64,000 nt of DNA from Tubulanus polymorphus (taxonomy: Eukaryota > Nemertea > Palaeonemertea > Tubulaniformes > Tubulanidae). The notes beneath the pieces were generated by a model. The model was not told the DNA's origin. It did not search any database and saw only the letters and a list, made by a program, of their open reading frames with translations. Shown here in pieces: positions 1 to 12,900 of the stretch (position 1 is its first letter; every line of letters starts with the position of its first letter). Position numbers and translations under genes: made by a program. The DNA is taken from assembly GCF_964204645.1 (NCBI RefSeq), contig NC_134025.1, positions 9,925,001 to 9,989,000 on the forward strand, read 5' to 3'.

Positions 1-1633
1 GTTACGCGGGCAATTATACGCCGTCGGGAATTCGAACTTCATTATATTTCAAAAAAGTTTTCGCGAAAAGAAAGACAATTTCGCCTCCTTGAAATAAACG
101 CCACTTCAATTAGACTTCGCGTATCGGTGAAAACAGATTGAGCAAACGGGATGCGCCTCGTGTTTCAGAACGGATGCGAGACTGTTGAGTCTATTGTGCC
201 GGCGAAACCCAGAAATCCGTTTCGAAGCGAACACGGCGACCTGCCGACACGAAAAACCGATTGAAAAAACCTCGCCGACTTTATTTAATTACTCCAAATA
301 GTTTCAAATCTTCGATGCCGATGAAAGGAACCATTATGTTACACAAAACACTATCATTCTAGCCGACTGATTACACGTGGTTATAAAGGATAATTGCCCT
401 CTTAATAATTTTCCAAATAATTAGAGTCATGTTTTCAGTCTCATTGGTAACGTGAGGAGCCTGCTCTTCGTCTTTGTCAACTTGACGCTTCTTCTTTCAT
501 AATTTCCAACTAGAGTCAAATATTGATTGAGTACCTAGAAACTATACCCACGGCAAGTTTCGATCGTAGGATGAACTGGTTTTGACCATGGACTTTAAGT
601 CGAAGAACGAAAATGCTTTAGAGTCCATTTTTTTCAGCGGTCAAATGTATCTAAACATTCAATGAATTATCATTCGAAATTCGAAAAAGGACGTTTTTGC
701 TATAAACCTGGATAAACAGATTCCCACTGCGTGAAGAATTCTGATCAGTAAACGGGTCTCGTGCTCGGCAGCGCCTATGTATATACCCCTCATATTCATT
801 ATTACTACATCGATCCCTGAAATGACTGTAAAAACGCATACCCCCAATAAATAGAAAATATGTTATGTACACAAATTGTATAGAAATGGATGTGATAAAC
901 ATCGATATAAGGTGCTAAGGTATTGCAGTGCCAATGAAAATCATTCTTCGCCATATCTGTGCGTATGAAAATGGTTATACGTTCATAAATTAGGTCTCTA
1001 ATCTACCGGCGTACAGCTCCATTCCCGAGAGCACGTCAACTCCGCTAAACGCACCAAAACCAGCTCGATGGCATATGGCCGGCACTTGAGAAAGATTCTC
1101 ATTACGATTTATTAGTAAATGGCACTCCAATATCGTTGATTTTTTTCCACAACGCCTGATTAATTCTAACGATATTAAAGTCTTCGGTTGGCGCTGTATT
1201 AGATTTTTGCGGCAGCTGCATACTTCGGTCGTTTAGATAACTACCCCGGGAGACGAACGACCCACGAGCGCGTTTCAATTCGTAAATTGTCTTGGAAAAC
1301 ATTTTGAGATTTAACGAAGTTGATTAGCTTCTGGTCAAGTGGGTGGCTCATTGCATGCCCCATTTTGCAATGATTTCCACCGAAATCAAGCGAACGACTT
1401 TGTAAAACTGTCATAATTACCTAAAGCTTTACCGTCTAAAGCTTACTGCTGTTGTTTCCTACACTTTTAGGACTTAAAACGATGAAAAGAAATTACGAAA
1501 GTAGAAGTTCGAAGCGCTCCTGAGTAATTTTCCAAATATATGATTCTTTAATTGAAGAATTTGGCAAAAATTAATCCGGACAATAACATTCATCATTCAG
1601 AAAGAAAATTGGAGCCATCTATCACAAGCCGCG
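1..1633. other. no feature recognised
   Basis: Mixed-composition sequence. The short frames at 651-902 and 1102-1302 have no splice context or recognisable protein. Nothing supported. Confidence 0.5.
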
Positions 1634-1930
1634 ATCAAACGAGCATTTTGGCCCATGCAACATTTGGCCCGGAACAACTGTTCACACGGGCGCCTATTTG
1701 GCCCGGGCCATATTTGGCCCGACTGAAATCGTCAGACCAAGCCCGAGCCATTTTTAGTACGTGTTTATTGCAACTGGTTCCGGAAGTGATTCACTTCGCT
1801 TTGTTTAAGCATTATTAAGTATCGAATGAGTGGCTTACGTGTGAACGCACTCTCTGATAACGCAGCGGCCAAATTCGACTCGGGCCTGATCCGTGCCAGT
1901 TTGGCCCGGGTCAAATCTTCACCGTGTGAT
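1634..1930. mobile_element. non-autonomous TIR element (GGCCC-rich), copy 1
   Basis: Begins ATCAAACGAGCATTTTGGCC and ends with the complement of ATCACACGGTGAAGATTTG, so the ends are inverted repeats. It is collinear with the element at 59577-59880 over its whole length. The right end is followed by a second CGTGTGAT, and the left is preceded by another ATCACAAGCC, so the true ends could be about 10 bases further out. No coding capacity; apparent ORFs across it are spurious. Confidence 0.65.
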
Positions 1931-4900
1931 CGTGTGATCGCAGCCACACCGAAATGAAACCTGTTTGCTGAAAACGTCAAATGTCAATGAATATGATGAG
2001 CGTGTTTGACGTACATAGGACCAGATAATTGGCACACACGTTTTATTACACATCATATCGTCTTCATCAACGCGATTCTGACAATCATATCTTGCAGCTG
2101 TTACGACGCGTTTGAGATGGACGATGCTATTCAATTCGAAACGAAGAACGAGTTCGAAGAGTCAAAAAGCTGACACCGCCGGCTATGAAAAGTTTCTGGT
2201 CACGTGTTTTCGAATAGCGGTCAAAGAATCGAACTTCATCAGCAATGTTCGGCAATTTCCGGAATATCACAGTAGATTTGAATCATGTTTACTTTTCACC
2301 TTTTATGAGCAGGTCATAGATAGAAGTTAAGTTTATTTAATTCTTACATTATCACATCACAAACCATGTCCACGCGAACCCACGAAAACCTTTATCAAGT
2401 ACCTTTATCAATGATTCTCCCTTTCGAAGATTCGATATTTACTTCATAAAATGACATATTTTACGAAAAAGGCAAAAACGGATATGTGAGGAGCGAACCT
2501 AAATAGTCTACACCCAACGCCTCATAGAATGTCTAATGACAATAATCTTTAACTAAGCCGGCCATTGAGTCTTTGTTTCTATTCGCCGTTTTTGGCGAAT
2601 GAGAAAGCATTTTTGGAATCAAGAGAGTAAGATTAAAGATAACCCGCAACCGGTCAAAGGATGATAAGATTTATATCAGTAAATTTTGTAACTGTCTTCT
2701 TTAAAAATCTCTTCGGTAAGGCTTTAATCCTCTCAAACAGATAGAAACGCGAGACGAACTTGGCAGAGATTAATACCTCGGTTGTCAAAATGTGTATCTA
2801 ATGTAACGGATTAGTCGATTTTTTATCAATTAAATCCGACGCTAACAACTTTATCAATCACCTCGCCGAGTCATGAATTTTGAATCAACAAACAATCAAC
2901 GGCTCGTGAAAACAGCGATCTTTACATAGAAAAAACATCATATCCGAATAGAATGGCGATGGCAGATTTTTCTCGGCGATGGCAGGCCTACACCTGCGCG
3001 CGTTTAAAAGAGCCGGCATTTAAAAAGTACCGAGAGGTGCATCGTGATTAATGACAATCTTATGGGACGCTTCGACATTCCGTAGACAAAGCCCTGGTCT
3101 GTGATAACAAGAAAACTAAAAAGCATCCCGGCCGCGTTAAAGATCCAATTTTAATCCAAAAAAAATCAGCATATTTTTAATCTTCTCGCGATTCGCTTTC
3201 GAGTTAATTGCCTTTGCGCGCTACTATCTCCAGCTACTTGGCTTTTGTTTCTATTCGCGTTTATCGCCGAACGAGAAAGTCATTTTATTTCTTTTTTTTA
3301 ATACTCGATTGGGTGTTTGAAGTTCTGTATCGTCGGGAAGTTTATCATTTATAAGCCGGCCGCCAGGAGCGGCGACACATTCCGAATGTTTGTTCAGTAT
3401 ATTAGATTCTTGTTTCAAAATACCGACATCGCGCATCGTCGACGTTCGAAAACTCAAATAGTTATCGAATCATAAACGAACTGAATTTTCAATTAAGTGT
3501 GAAACTCCCAGTGTGAAAATTATGACATAGCAAATAGACTTTGGGTGAAAAGTAGAATTGCGAGATGACTTTTTCCAAAATTGTAGTAAGCGAATTTCTG
3601 AATTGTTTAATTCTTCTTTCATAGAATTAGCTTTCGGCAATTACGTACCAACATTATTTACTTGCTCACCTTTTTTTCTTCACGAAACTCGTGCATAAGA
3701 CAATAACCAGCTCTCCGCTACCAATTCGATTGCCAAGTCAATAACATAACGCACGCCCTGCAAATGTCGCTTGCTTAGGTCCAGTTGTGAATGGGATTCG
3801 AAATTGAACTTTGCCTCTAATACCAGGAAGCCATAGAATTTATTGCCTCTGAAATGTACTGCTACAGATTTACTGTCACTTCGTATTTTACTCACGGGAC
3901 CACGACGGATTGAGTTTAAAGCAACGTGTAAACATCTCGAGGAGCTTATCTATTCCGAGGGCATGCGCTGCCCTGATTCAAATTTATAAATCAACTCGTA
4001 AAAAAAACCTATCCCAGTTACATCTCGACGTGTTGAACAAACTAAAATCGTCGTCAGTTTTTTTTTCCTCCCAAATTAGATCTCCGCTACTTCCACAGTA
4101 TGAAGATGGCTGCTAATGACAGTCGAGTCTTTGTGACAGCAGCTATATATAACTACAAAGAAATGCTAAGGAGACGCATGCCAAACGCACATAAGGTCGT
4201 GACCCGCGGTCACGAGCCTTTATGTTTAATTTCGAACTTACTTTTAGACAAAAAGAAAAAGGCAGCAGCAAAAACAAGACACAAGGCGCCATTATGAAGA
4301 GAAGATGTTACTATCACCTTTAGATTACATTGACGCCTAAGTCGATGGAGTTAAGGTTTTTTTCATTATATGTAGAAAATGAGTATTGGGCCATTTTACA
4401 AATAAAAATTTCATCAAATATGAAAGGGCTCTGCTCATAATCTTCTAAGAAAAATGAGGTCGTAGTCAATCAATGAAATTACTGAATGAACGTGTTCGCT
4501 GATTATCTAAGCCTTTATTTTCAAATACTTACATCGAATAAAACTGTGTGAATGAAAACTGAACGGCTACTAAATCCACGAAAGAATTGAAATAAGAAAC
4601 GGTTGTTTAATGAGTAAATCCTATCGTTTCGCGATAAATCGCGGACCGACCTATATCCTCGCGTAACGAACATTAAATCCAACGAAGGAGAATATTCCAG
4701 CTGACCGAAAAGATATTCGGAGATGGCGCACAGCGAACTGGCCGGACCCAGATGGCGTCACTCGTATACGACGACTCTCCGACGCTTTGTGAGATTCCGG
4801 ACGGCGATCACTTTTGTCTGGTCACTGAAAAACATAATTATCAAAGACCCTCGGTGACATCCGCTCGAACAACAATTTTTGCGCCTTGTACTCCGCTATC

Positions 4901-6856
4901 GGACGCAGTCGTTCTTACATTGTCGATCCGTGCGTGCAAAATGTATATACAAAAGGAGTAAACACGTTTAGATGATGATCTGTTATGTATTTGCGTTAGA
5001 TGCATTTTTTCAGTGCATTATGCTTTTGATAGATAATGCACGCGTCTTGCGCGTATGCAATTCGGAAAAGATTCGGATTTTTTTTCATTTATCGTATCTT
5101 TTTCCGCAGATCAAATTGCTAATTTCTTTGTTCTAAATGGATGTTCTGTATATATATATATATAATAAGTAACGATAATCCCTATCTAATATTAGATTAT
5201 CAAGATTAGATCGTTTTTCCAAACTTACCTCCCAGCCCTAAGCGAGTCCCCTTTAAAGTGATGTCGTATACGAGCGCCGCTCGTCTTCTATCAACGCTAG
5301 CCTTTTATCATCTAAACGGTGGGGTCGCGCCTTCTTGACACCGAAATGGTATCCATGTGGCCATTATGACCCGATAGAGAACCCGGAAAATTTCGATTTT
5401 AGTAGACTACTAATCATTTTCATATACGAACGAAGGCTCGTGATTGGTCCTTCGCATCGTGACGTCGGGAATTCTGCCGTCTCGTTCGAAATAAGACCCG
5501 AACTGCGGCGATGGTTGGCTATTTTTGAAACGCGGGAATAATGAATCGCGCTACGAGGGAAAACATGACGCTAAAGAAAAATAAACGATACCGTTATAGT
5601 GAAACAAATTAAATGCAATGGGCGAACTAAGGCTAATACACTCATTCTCGTGAAAACATTTTCATAAAACGTCGCGAATTCATCCCCCATCGGAAGAAGG
5701 ATTGGACCCTTGAGATTTCACACATGCTTTAAATCTGTGCAGTTATCTGAATTATTTATGTTTTTGGGAAAATGGATTTTATTACGTAATAGGACGAGGA
5801 AATAAATCGCCATTTCTTTCAATCATTTCGTCAACGTTAACGCGTCACTGTTTCGACTGTTACTCGAAATCGGCAAGAATGGCGGCACTCCACGAGGTTA
5901 AATCTCAGTTGGGTAAACGCACGAACAATACTCGCGTATAAAAACATAACAACCGAAAGATCCTTTGTGGTTGACACGCTCGCTTTTTTCTACAACACCG
6001 AACGAACAGCCGCCACGGAGCAGTACGTGCCGATCCGAGTAACGACGCGAACGGGATTTCGTTTGGAGGTTTATACGGCGGAATCGTATATTCACAAAAT
6101 CTAAAAGGGCAACACGAAGAAATGAAGAAAATCCCCCGAATGGTGTCCGTATGCGGCGTATAGATTGCTTTGGGAGGTCGTCACTATTGAAACCGGCTCA
6201 TGAGCTCGTAATTGAATCGATTAGCCGCAACATTTTCGAAATTTGCCGTGCCAGCATTATTTCGAGGAAAAAAAATAAAGCGCCTCAGGGATATATTTTT
6301 TCTATCCTTATTTCCATTTAGCTGCCTAAAAGACCTCCTTAGTAATTACACGAGGGACTTAATGAAATTACAGCGTTGCTCTCTTCAAGACTATGAAAGT
6401 AGTCGACGCTTTGTAAAAAAGCTTTCATTAGAAATATGTAATTGTAAAAGAATTAACGCATGTTTGATGAAAAATTGCCTGCCTCAAAACTTTTTCTTTT
6501 TAATTCAAGCTTGAAGTAATCATCCTGACGAAATAGTTACTCCGGGATACAACCTTGCCATATTGATAATGTTTCAGAATATTTCAAATCAAATAGATTT
6601 TTGCCATTATTCGCCTGAAAAGATATGTCCATTTGTATAAAGCTTGCAGAGTTGTAACAAAAGATCCTTGGTCACTGTATCGAAAACGATAATGTTTAAC
6701 CTGTCCTAAAATTCACCACGACGTCTTCGAGCTAAGATGGCATTCAAGCCAATATGATTCTATATCTGCACAACTTGGACTCTAGGATTTTACTGTATAT
6801 TTCAGCCTCTACAGTGTATCATAGTTACGATAACTGAATCTCAAAGACAACTATAG
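1931..6856. other. no gene supported
   Basis: Contains a reverse-strand stretch (3680-3850) that opens after an acceptor-like TACATTTCAG and reads FYGFLVLEAKFNF, and a + strand frame at 4752-4961 starting at a good ATG (CCAGATGGCG). Both look mildly coding but lack partner exons. A reverse-strand donor-like site (GGAG/GTAAGT) is at about 5225. None is strong enough to call a gene. Confidence 0.4.
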
Positions 6857-6971
6857 AACTGGACCCATTTCCACAGTTGTGAGTTAAGATTTGACCCAGG
6901 AGTAGCACTGATAATGAACTGATTTTCACCCTGAGTTAACTTTAACCCAGGACTGTGAAACTGGATCCTGG
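6857..6971. mobile_element. short inverted-repeat element
   Basis: Left arm around AACTGGACCCATTTCCACAG and right arm whose complement reads CCAGGATCCAGTTTCACAG form an imperfect roughly 40-bp inverted repeat with a 35-40 base loop. A half-like relative (CTGGATTCAGTTCCACAGG) occurs near 40048. Probably a decayed MITE. Confidence 0.45.
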
Positions 6972-9900
6972 ATACTTCATGGTGACGTGAGCTTTGCTAG
7001 AAACATGAAAAAGTCAACAAAATTAAAAGTTGAAAATCTGAAAGCACAAGGCTGATCACGAGCTTATATAAAAGCCCAGCTTAGCATGTGGGTCATTGAC
7101 GCATCCATAACAATATTGAACAGCACCATGTTATTGGAATCACATTGTGCCGTTCAGGTAGAGAGCTTCATAAAATCCCCTGGTATCGCTAGATTCCCAC
7201 GATAGTACCTTATTAACCACTGATTTTGTTTATTGGTTATAAATCGAATCACTAGGTAATTTGATGATGTCGTATGGGAATCTACCGAGGCAGCTGTCAA
7301 TTCTGAGAATGTCTCATTCTCGTTGTACTATTCATACTTCATTCATACAATACGCGAGGATGCCAGGAAAAAGATTCTAGACTTTTTTTTAGTTTATCAT
7401 TTCAACTGATAATTTTTCAAATCAAATACGAATTCAATACCTTTACAGGGATTTGCATTGAATGCGTGATTTTGATTAAGCATACTTTAAATCTCCATGC
7501 GTGGTCACACATATCAGGTTAACGCCGAGAAATATAGATGAATGGATTATTAGAAATTTGCCCGTGTAGTCTGTGCAACGTTATAGTCTTTTTTTTCATT
7601 CCTTCGTAAAAGTTAATCTTTCGTCGAGAAATCTGATCATTGAGGATTAAGCCGATATACGGTTTTTTGAATTTTTCCCTTAAATTTACATTGTCGTCGC
7701 CGTACTGCTGAAATACCCGATACACGTCATTAGACTTATAAGCTTTTCAAAAAAAATGTATCATCATTTTCATTTCTTTGCGGGAGAGAGTCCGAAACAA
7801 AAGATGAAACGTCTGCCTAAAGCAATGCGGATTTACAATTTTTGCAAATGTGTTTTCTTCAAAATTTCTTCATTAGCAAATAGGAGGTGTACGGTTACGA
7901 ATGATGCGAGCTTTTCGAATTACTGGAATAAAATGAAATATATGTTTTTTTATTCGCCGATATGGTTTTTAACGAGAAGAGTATTCCAGGCGATAAGCTT
8001 TTCGGATCCCATTATTGTTACCATAAACTGAAAGCGCCAACGCGTCCTGCGCTCGCAGTTGTAAACACGTGATTTACTTTTTAAATGCCTCGTGAAATTT
8101 TAGCCGAAGCAAACAACGTTTCATTCTTCGACGAACGACTCACTGTCGTCTGTCAACCGATGCAGCGAACGACCAATCGGAGAAGTTTTTCAAGTCTACA
8201 ATGCCCCGCCCACAAAAAACACGTGCCGGCGCACGGAAGAGCGCGAAAAACTTATGGAATAACTGAAGAATTCACCAAGTTAAGAAACCCCCCCCCCACA
8301 AGTCTGAACAGAACTGTAGTAATATGTCGATATACGGTTATGATAGTAAGAAATCCACATCTGCACGTCCAAGGTCATAAATACTTGGACCAGGCCACCG
8401 AAAAATGTGCTTGAATATGAAGTCGCAACAGGTGGAAATTTGCTTAATTTTTTTTACCCGGAATCCTTTGTATGTCCGGCATGCTGCAAATACCACTGTT
8501 AAATGAATCAGATAAAGTCAAAGAGGTTGATTAGATAGATAGATAATCTGAGTGGATAAGCTCGTTCTGACACATTCTACACCAGCTTAGTTTTCATACT
8601 AACGTGTTATCCCTTGCAGGACAGGCGTATCGATACAAGGGCATCGTTAAAAAGAATTTAAGATAAAGGCTTGTAATATTTTTCAACTTTTTCACACCGT
8701 TAAACAATGATATCGTGACCAACATCTGCCGATATTTTCAATCGTATCTAGAATTTGGCTTTAGTCCATTTAAAGGTAGGTTCCGTGTACGTTATGTCCA
8801 GAAAAAAATCCAGATCACATTCCACAGCTTTTTAAACCTAAATTACTGAAACGTTGAGCTGCAAGACTCTCTTGTCGTAAGTTTCATGCGTAAGGCGAAC
8901 GTGAAAAGTACCATTCAACACCTGATAAACCGAAGCCTAGACGCAGCGCACGCGCGCCTTTTCGTGACCCTCGTTTTTGCCCTACAAATAAACAAACGCT
9001 ACTCGAATCCAGGTTCAAATTGCCGCATCACAACATGTCTTTGTCCACGTAGCAAACGACGGTTATTTTCAAATAAATCGTTTATTTCAAGCACGTTTTC
9101 CTCGCATACGCGGCTGAAGTCACGATTAAGCTTATTTCTTCGTACATAAGTTTATCTGCTTTGTAATACATATACGCGATGTCGGGAAACTTCAATCGTG
9201 AGGGTCAAACTGCAGTATTTTTAAGGCTATTATGCTTCATATAAAGAAAACCGAGCGAGACAGATGTCTCGGTTGCTTTCATGACATTTTCACAAGAATG
9301 GCTACCCGGGCATAAACATGGCCCAGTTAAAAATGCGTCTTTCAACAAAAAGTTTTAGTTAAAAATGCCGTTACGCAAGTGCACCTTGGGAATGCAAAGT
9401 TTTCTGATTGTGTACAGGTATTGCGGTTTGAAAAGCGCGCTTTTCTCCGCAGTTTTGGAGCTTTTAGCGGCGCCCGTTTTGCGCAAAACCTTCCGAAACG
9501 CCGATAAAGCGCACAGACAAGCCGTCGCAAAAAGGTTAACTAAAAATAGTTAGCGTTAATATTAGCAACGCCTTAATTAATTGTTCGAACAGCGAAGATA
9601 TGTCGATTTTACCGACGCCATCTTCAGACGTTTGCCAGAACTATATCAGTCGCTTGGCGCCCAGATTTGAACGTACTTTAAATTCTCCCGCGCTCTTGTG
9701 AAGCTGCGCACGTCACTGGAGGAAATGCGATATAAGAAAAAAAGTGACCAGTTCAATTTTTAATCATTATTTACCCATCTATCCTTGCGCGAAAAATAAC
9801 TGACTATTTTCCTTGTGACAACGCGAGAGAAAGGGCATTTGGACGCCGACATCGGAACAGAACGCAGAGATGGTACTTTTTCAGATCTCGCACCACCAAG

Positions 9901-12900
9901 GTAGGACACTTTGTAACTTAGGTTTTTGCATAATATTATGCAAGTTTAACGTCATTTCGAGGCTTTTGTTAGGTTTTTATTTCAATTTTGTTTGTTTTTT
10001 ACCACTGGCGTGTTCAACAAAACACTTTCAGCGGGTTGTTCGGTGTTTCAAATTTTGTCAACTCACTTCAATTTCTCTAACAAACACTATTTCATTAGAC
10101 GAATGTTTGTTTCTTATTTTCAAACAACAACTTGTTTATTTTTTGTACATTTATTCGAAATTCGTCTGGGCGTTCGTTTCGGGACCTTTCGGGATGGCAA
10201 TTCCTTTCGAAGCAAAGGCAATCGTTGCGAAAATGATTGGAGTGTGAGAATGGCGATATAACTTCGCCAGACAATCGCTGTAGTAGGAGAAATTTGGTGA
10301 AAGGGGTATTTTACGACGGCTAAGAAGCTACGCATGACACGATAGATGGAGTTACGTAACAAAGCGTCGTCGTTTTGGCTCTTTGTTTTCTTTTGCTTTT
10401 TCTTAGCTTTCTATCGGACGAAGCTGTCCGGGATGGTCGCATCCAACACAATAAAAGCCACAACAAACATACTGTCTGTATGATTAGTAAATATCGACGA
10501 ATATTATTGCTTTGCAAACCACTTTCATCCGGGTCGATGCTTTAATTTTGATGAATTTAAAAATCGTTGCGGAGAGGTTCTTTGTTGTGTTCGATCAAGA
10601 CGCGCTGTGGTAGCCGACCGGGTTATCCAAGTTTATGTCATGGGGTAACTGGTATCGTAAACCTCTTCGATAGCGGGCCGTCGAACTGTCTTCGATTCCA
10701 ATTTTTTTACCAATTCTGAATTATCCCACATTTTATTGTATAAAGTAGGAACTCATCGGAATGATTTTGATTTGTATTTTGGGCGGGTTTTGGAATTACT
10801 CATTTTTTGCATGTTAACTACATACGAAGTTTGCTTTTATTACGATATTTCTGTTCTTAATTTGTAAATGTCTTCGGCGTCCGTAGGAATGCACTTTGCA
10901 AATATCGCAAACTTCTGCTAAGGCAACGAGCTGACACACGATCGAAAATGGGCTTTAGGTCGATAGATCTAGAATTTTCCTTTTTTACATAAATCTTGAC
11001 TAATTATACACGAATTCATTCAAGATAACTGTAAACTATAGGTCATTCGTCAACTTAGTTATACATCTATGATTAATTTTTCGGGTACGTCTGAAATTCT
11101 TTGACTCGTTCTCGACCACAAATTCTTTCGAGCCTTATTTCAAAATACCGCTACGAATGTTTCGATAATAGTCTTCGACGATTCCGGCCGCATTTACCGC
11201 ATAACTACATTCTTTAGCCGATAAACACCACCGAAACCGACCTCGAGTCAGCCCTTATGCTCCTTGTATGGACTTACGCTCGTGGAATGTCCTGTGTATT
11301 CGGTCAAATTCGGCACACTTCATTCGGCGTTGTAATTTACGGAAAAATCTCGGCGTGGTTATACCGGCGCAGCAGTTCGACTCGCGTTGAGCCAGCTGGG
11401 TCAAGCTGGAGCAGTTGTATTTTTTCCATTCGAAGGAATAAACCGATTACTTTGCGACCGACAGAAACTTGTTGAGGCGCACTAACAAGTGCATGGCCGG
11501 AAGAGGCAATGTCAATCAGTCAGTCAGACGGTCCAACTACGATAACTTATTTCCTCCAAGCGATCAGCACCATATGAATGAAACGGGATGTGTTTTGGAT
11601 TTGGAAGTTTAGCACAAAGAGCGCATCGGTGCCCGTGCGTCTTTCGCTCAAAAGCCTATAATTAGGACGTATAACACAAGAAGTCATTTTTTTATTTCAT
11701 TACTTAATCAATATAATTTTTTTTCCGCTACTTTATATCAATGAATCTGCGACCTACATCTTGCCCGAACCCTACCGATGCGAACTATTCATCTTTAGCG
11801 GGCGAGATTTTTTCTGATATTAACCCGGAGAGCGGTAATTAAGCTGTCAAATTACAAGTAGGGACGATCTCGCGTGTAAAACATCAAAAGGTGGTAACTT
11901 CGATTCTAATTTCCGCATAGAAACCAAATGCGCGACAAAACAATATATCAAAACAGTTTACATTACAGTAATCATTTTAACCCTGCCACGTCTGCTGCGC
12001 GGTGCTGCGTGGTCTATTTACGTCTTTACACCGAGTCCTTCGTCGCCATCCCGTGATGCCGTTTCGCGCCATTACTTCCCGAGACACAAACAACTTACAC
12101 ATTTACAAAACGACACTTACCGAAGCCGATCGATAAATACGCATCTTATAATAACAAAGTTAGCTTCCATTCTATTGCGATCCGATAAAGAGAGATAAGC
12201 GATATTGAATTGAGTGACCACGCGGCGGTCAAGTAATCTGATTTATGCTAGACCTGTATAACCGACACCGCGCATTAAGCGCACCGGTAGAGTATCCTTG
12301 GAAATGCTCGCCGGTAGATTGTGAAGGCTAAGTCGGCGCTTTGTCTTTTTATATCCAACCTGTAGGCAGTCTTTTAATGCCTTATTTTTATGCAAGCAGG
12401 TCATTGAGAACCTACCGATTCTTCTATTGCCATTCGATACGTCAAAATCGTTCGAACTGTCGACTCGTGCGTCGCATTTCATTCGGGAAATCATTCGCCA
12501 GTCCTCCAAACGTAACCGCCCTTCGGCGCAACGTGCTAGTGTCACCTTGGCGCAGCGACCCGTATATAGAGAGGCGGTATAAAGTCATCAAATTGTCGTT
12601 GAAAGCAGATTAATAGTTTCGAGAAGACGAAAACATTTCCGTGTATTTTTTTCATTACAAGTCATCGCGAAATATTCCCACACGCCTTCCGGGGTACAAT
12701 AAGGATAATAATATTCCTTTTCTGACAAGTACTCACTCGGCCGCCAACTAAAACAGGGATTGCTGACTGAAGAGAAAGGTAAGCCTTCAGGCGATTCACA
12801 ATCCGTACTATCGATAGAAATGTAGAGCCCTCCGTACAATTGCGACCAGTTCAAGTTTCTTTGTTTAATTCGTAGATGAATTTCCATAAAATGTCAAAAC

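Noticed and set aside
1552-1818. 88-codon frame near the left end
   Set aside because: It overlaps a TIR element whose second copy does not preserve the frame.
9870-10247. 125-codon frame with ATG and nearby donor
   Set aside because: The translation is rich in Phe and Leu from T-rich DNA. The donor at 9901 is plausible but I found no partner exon.
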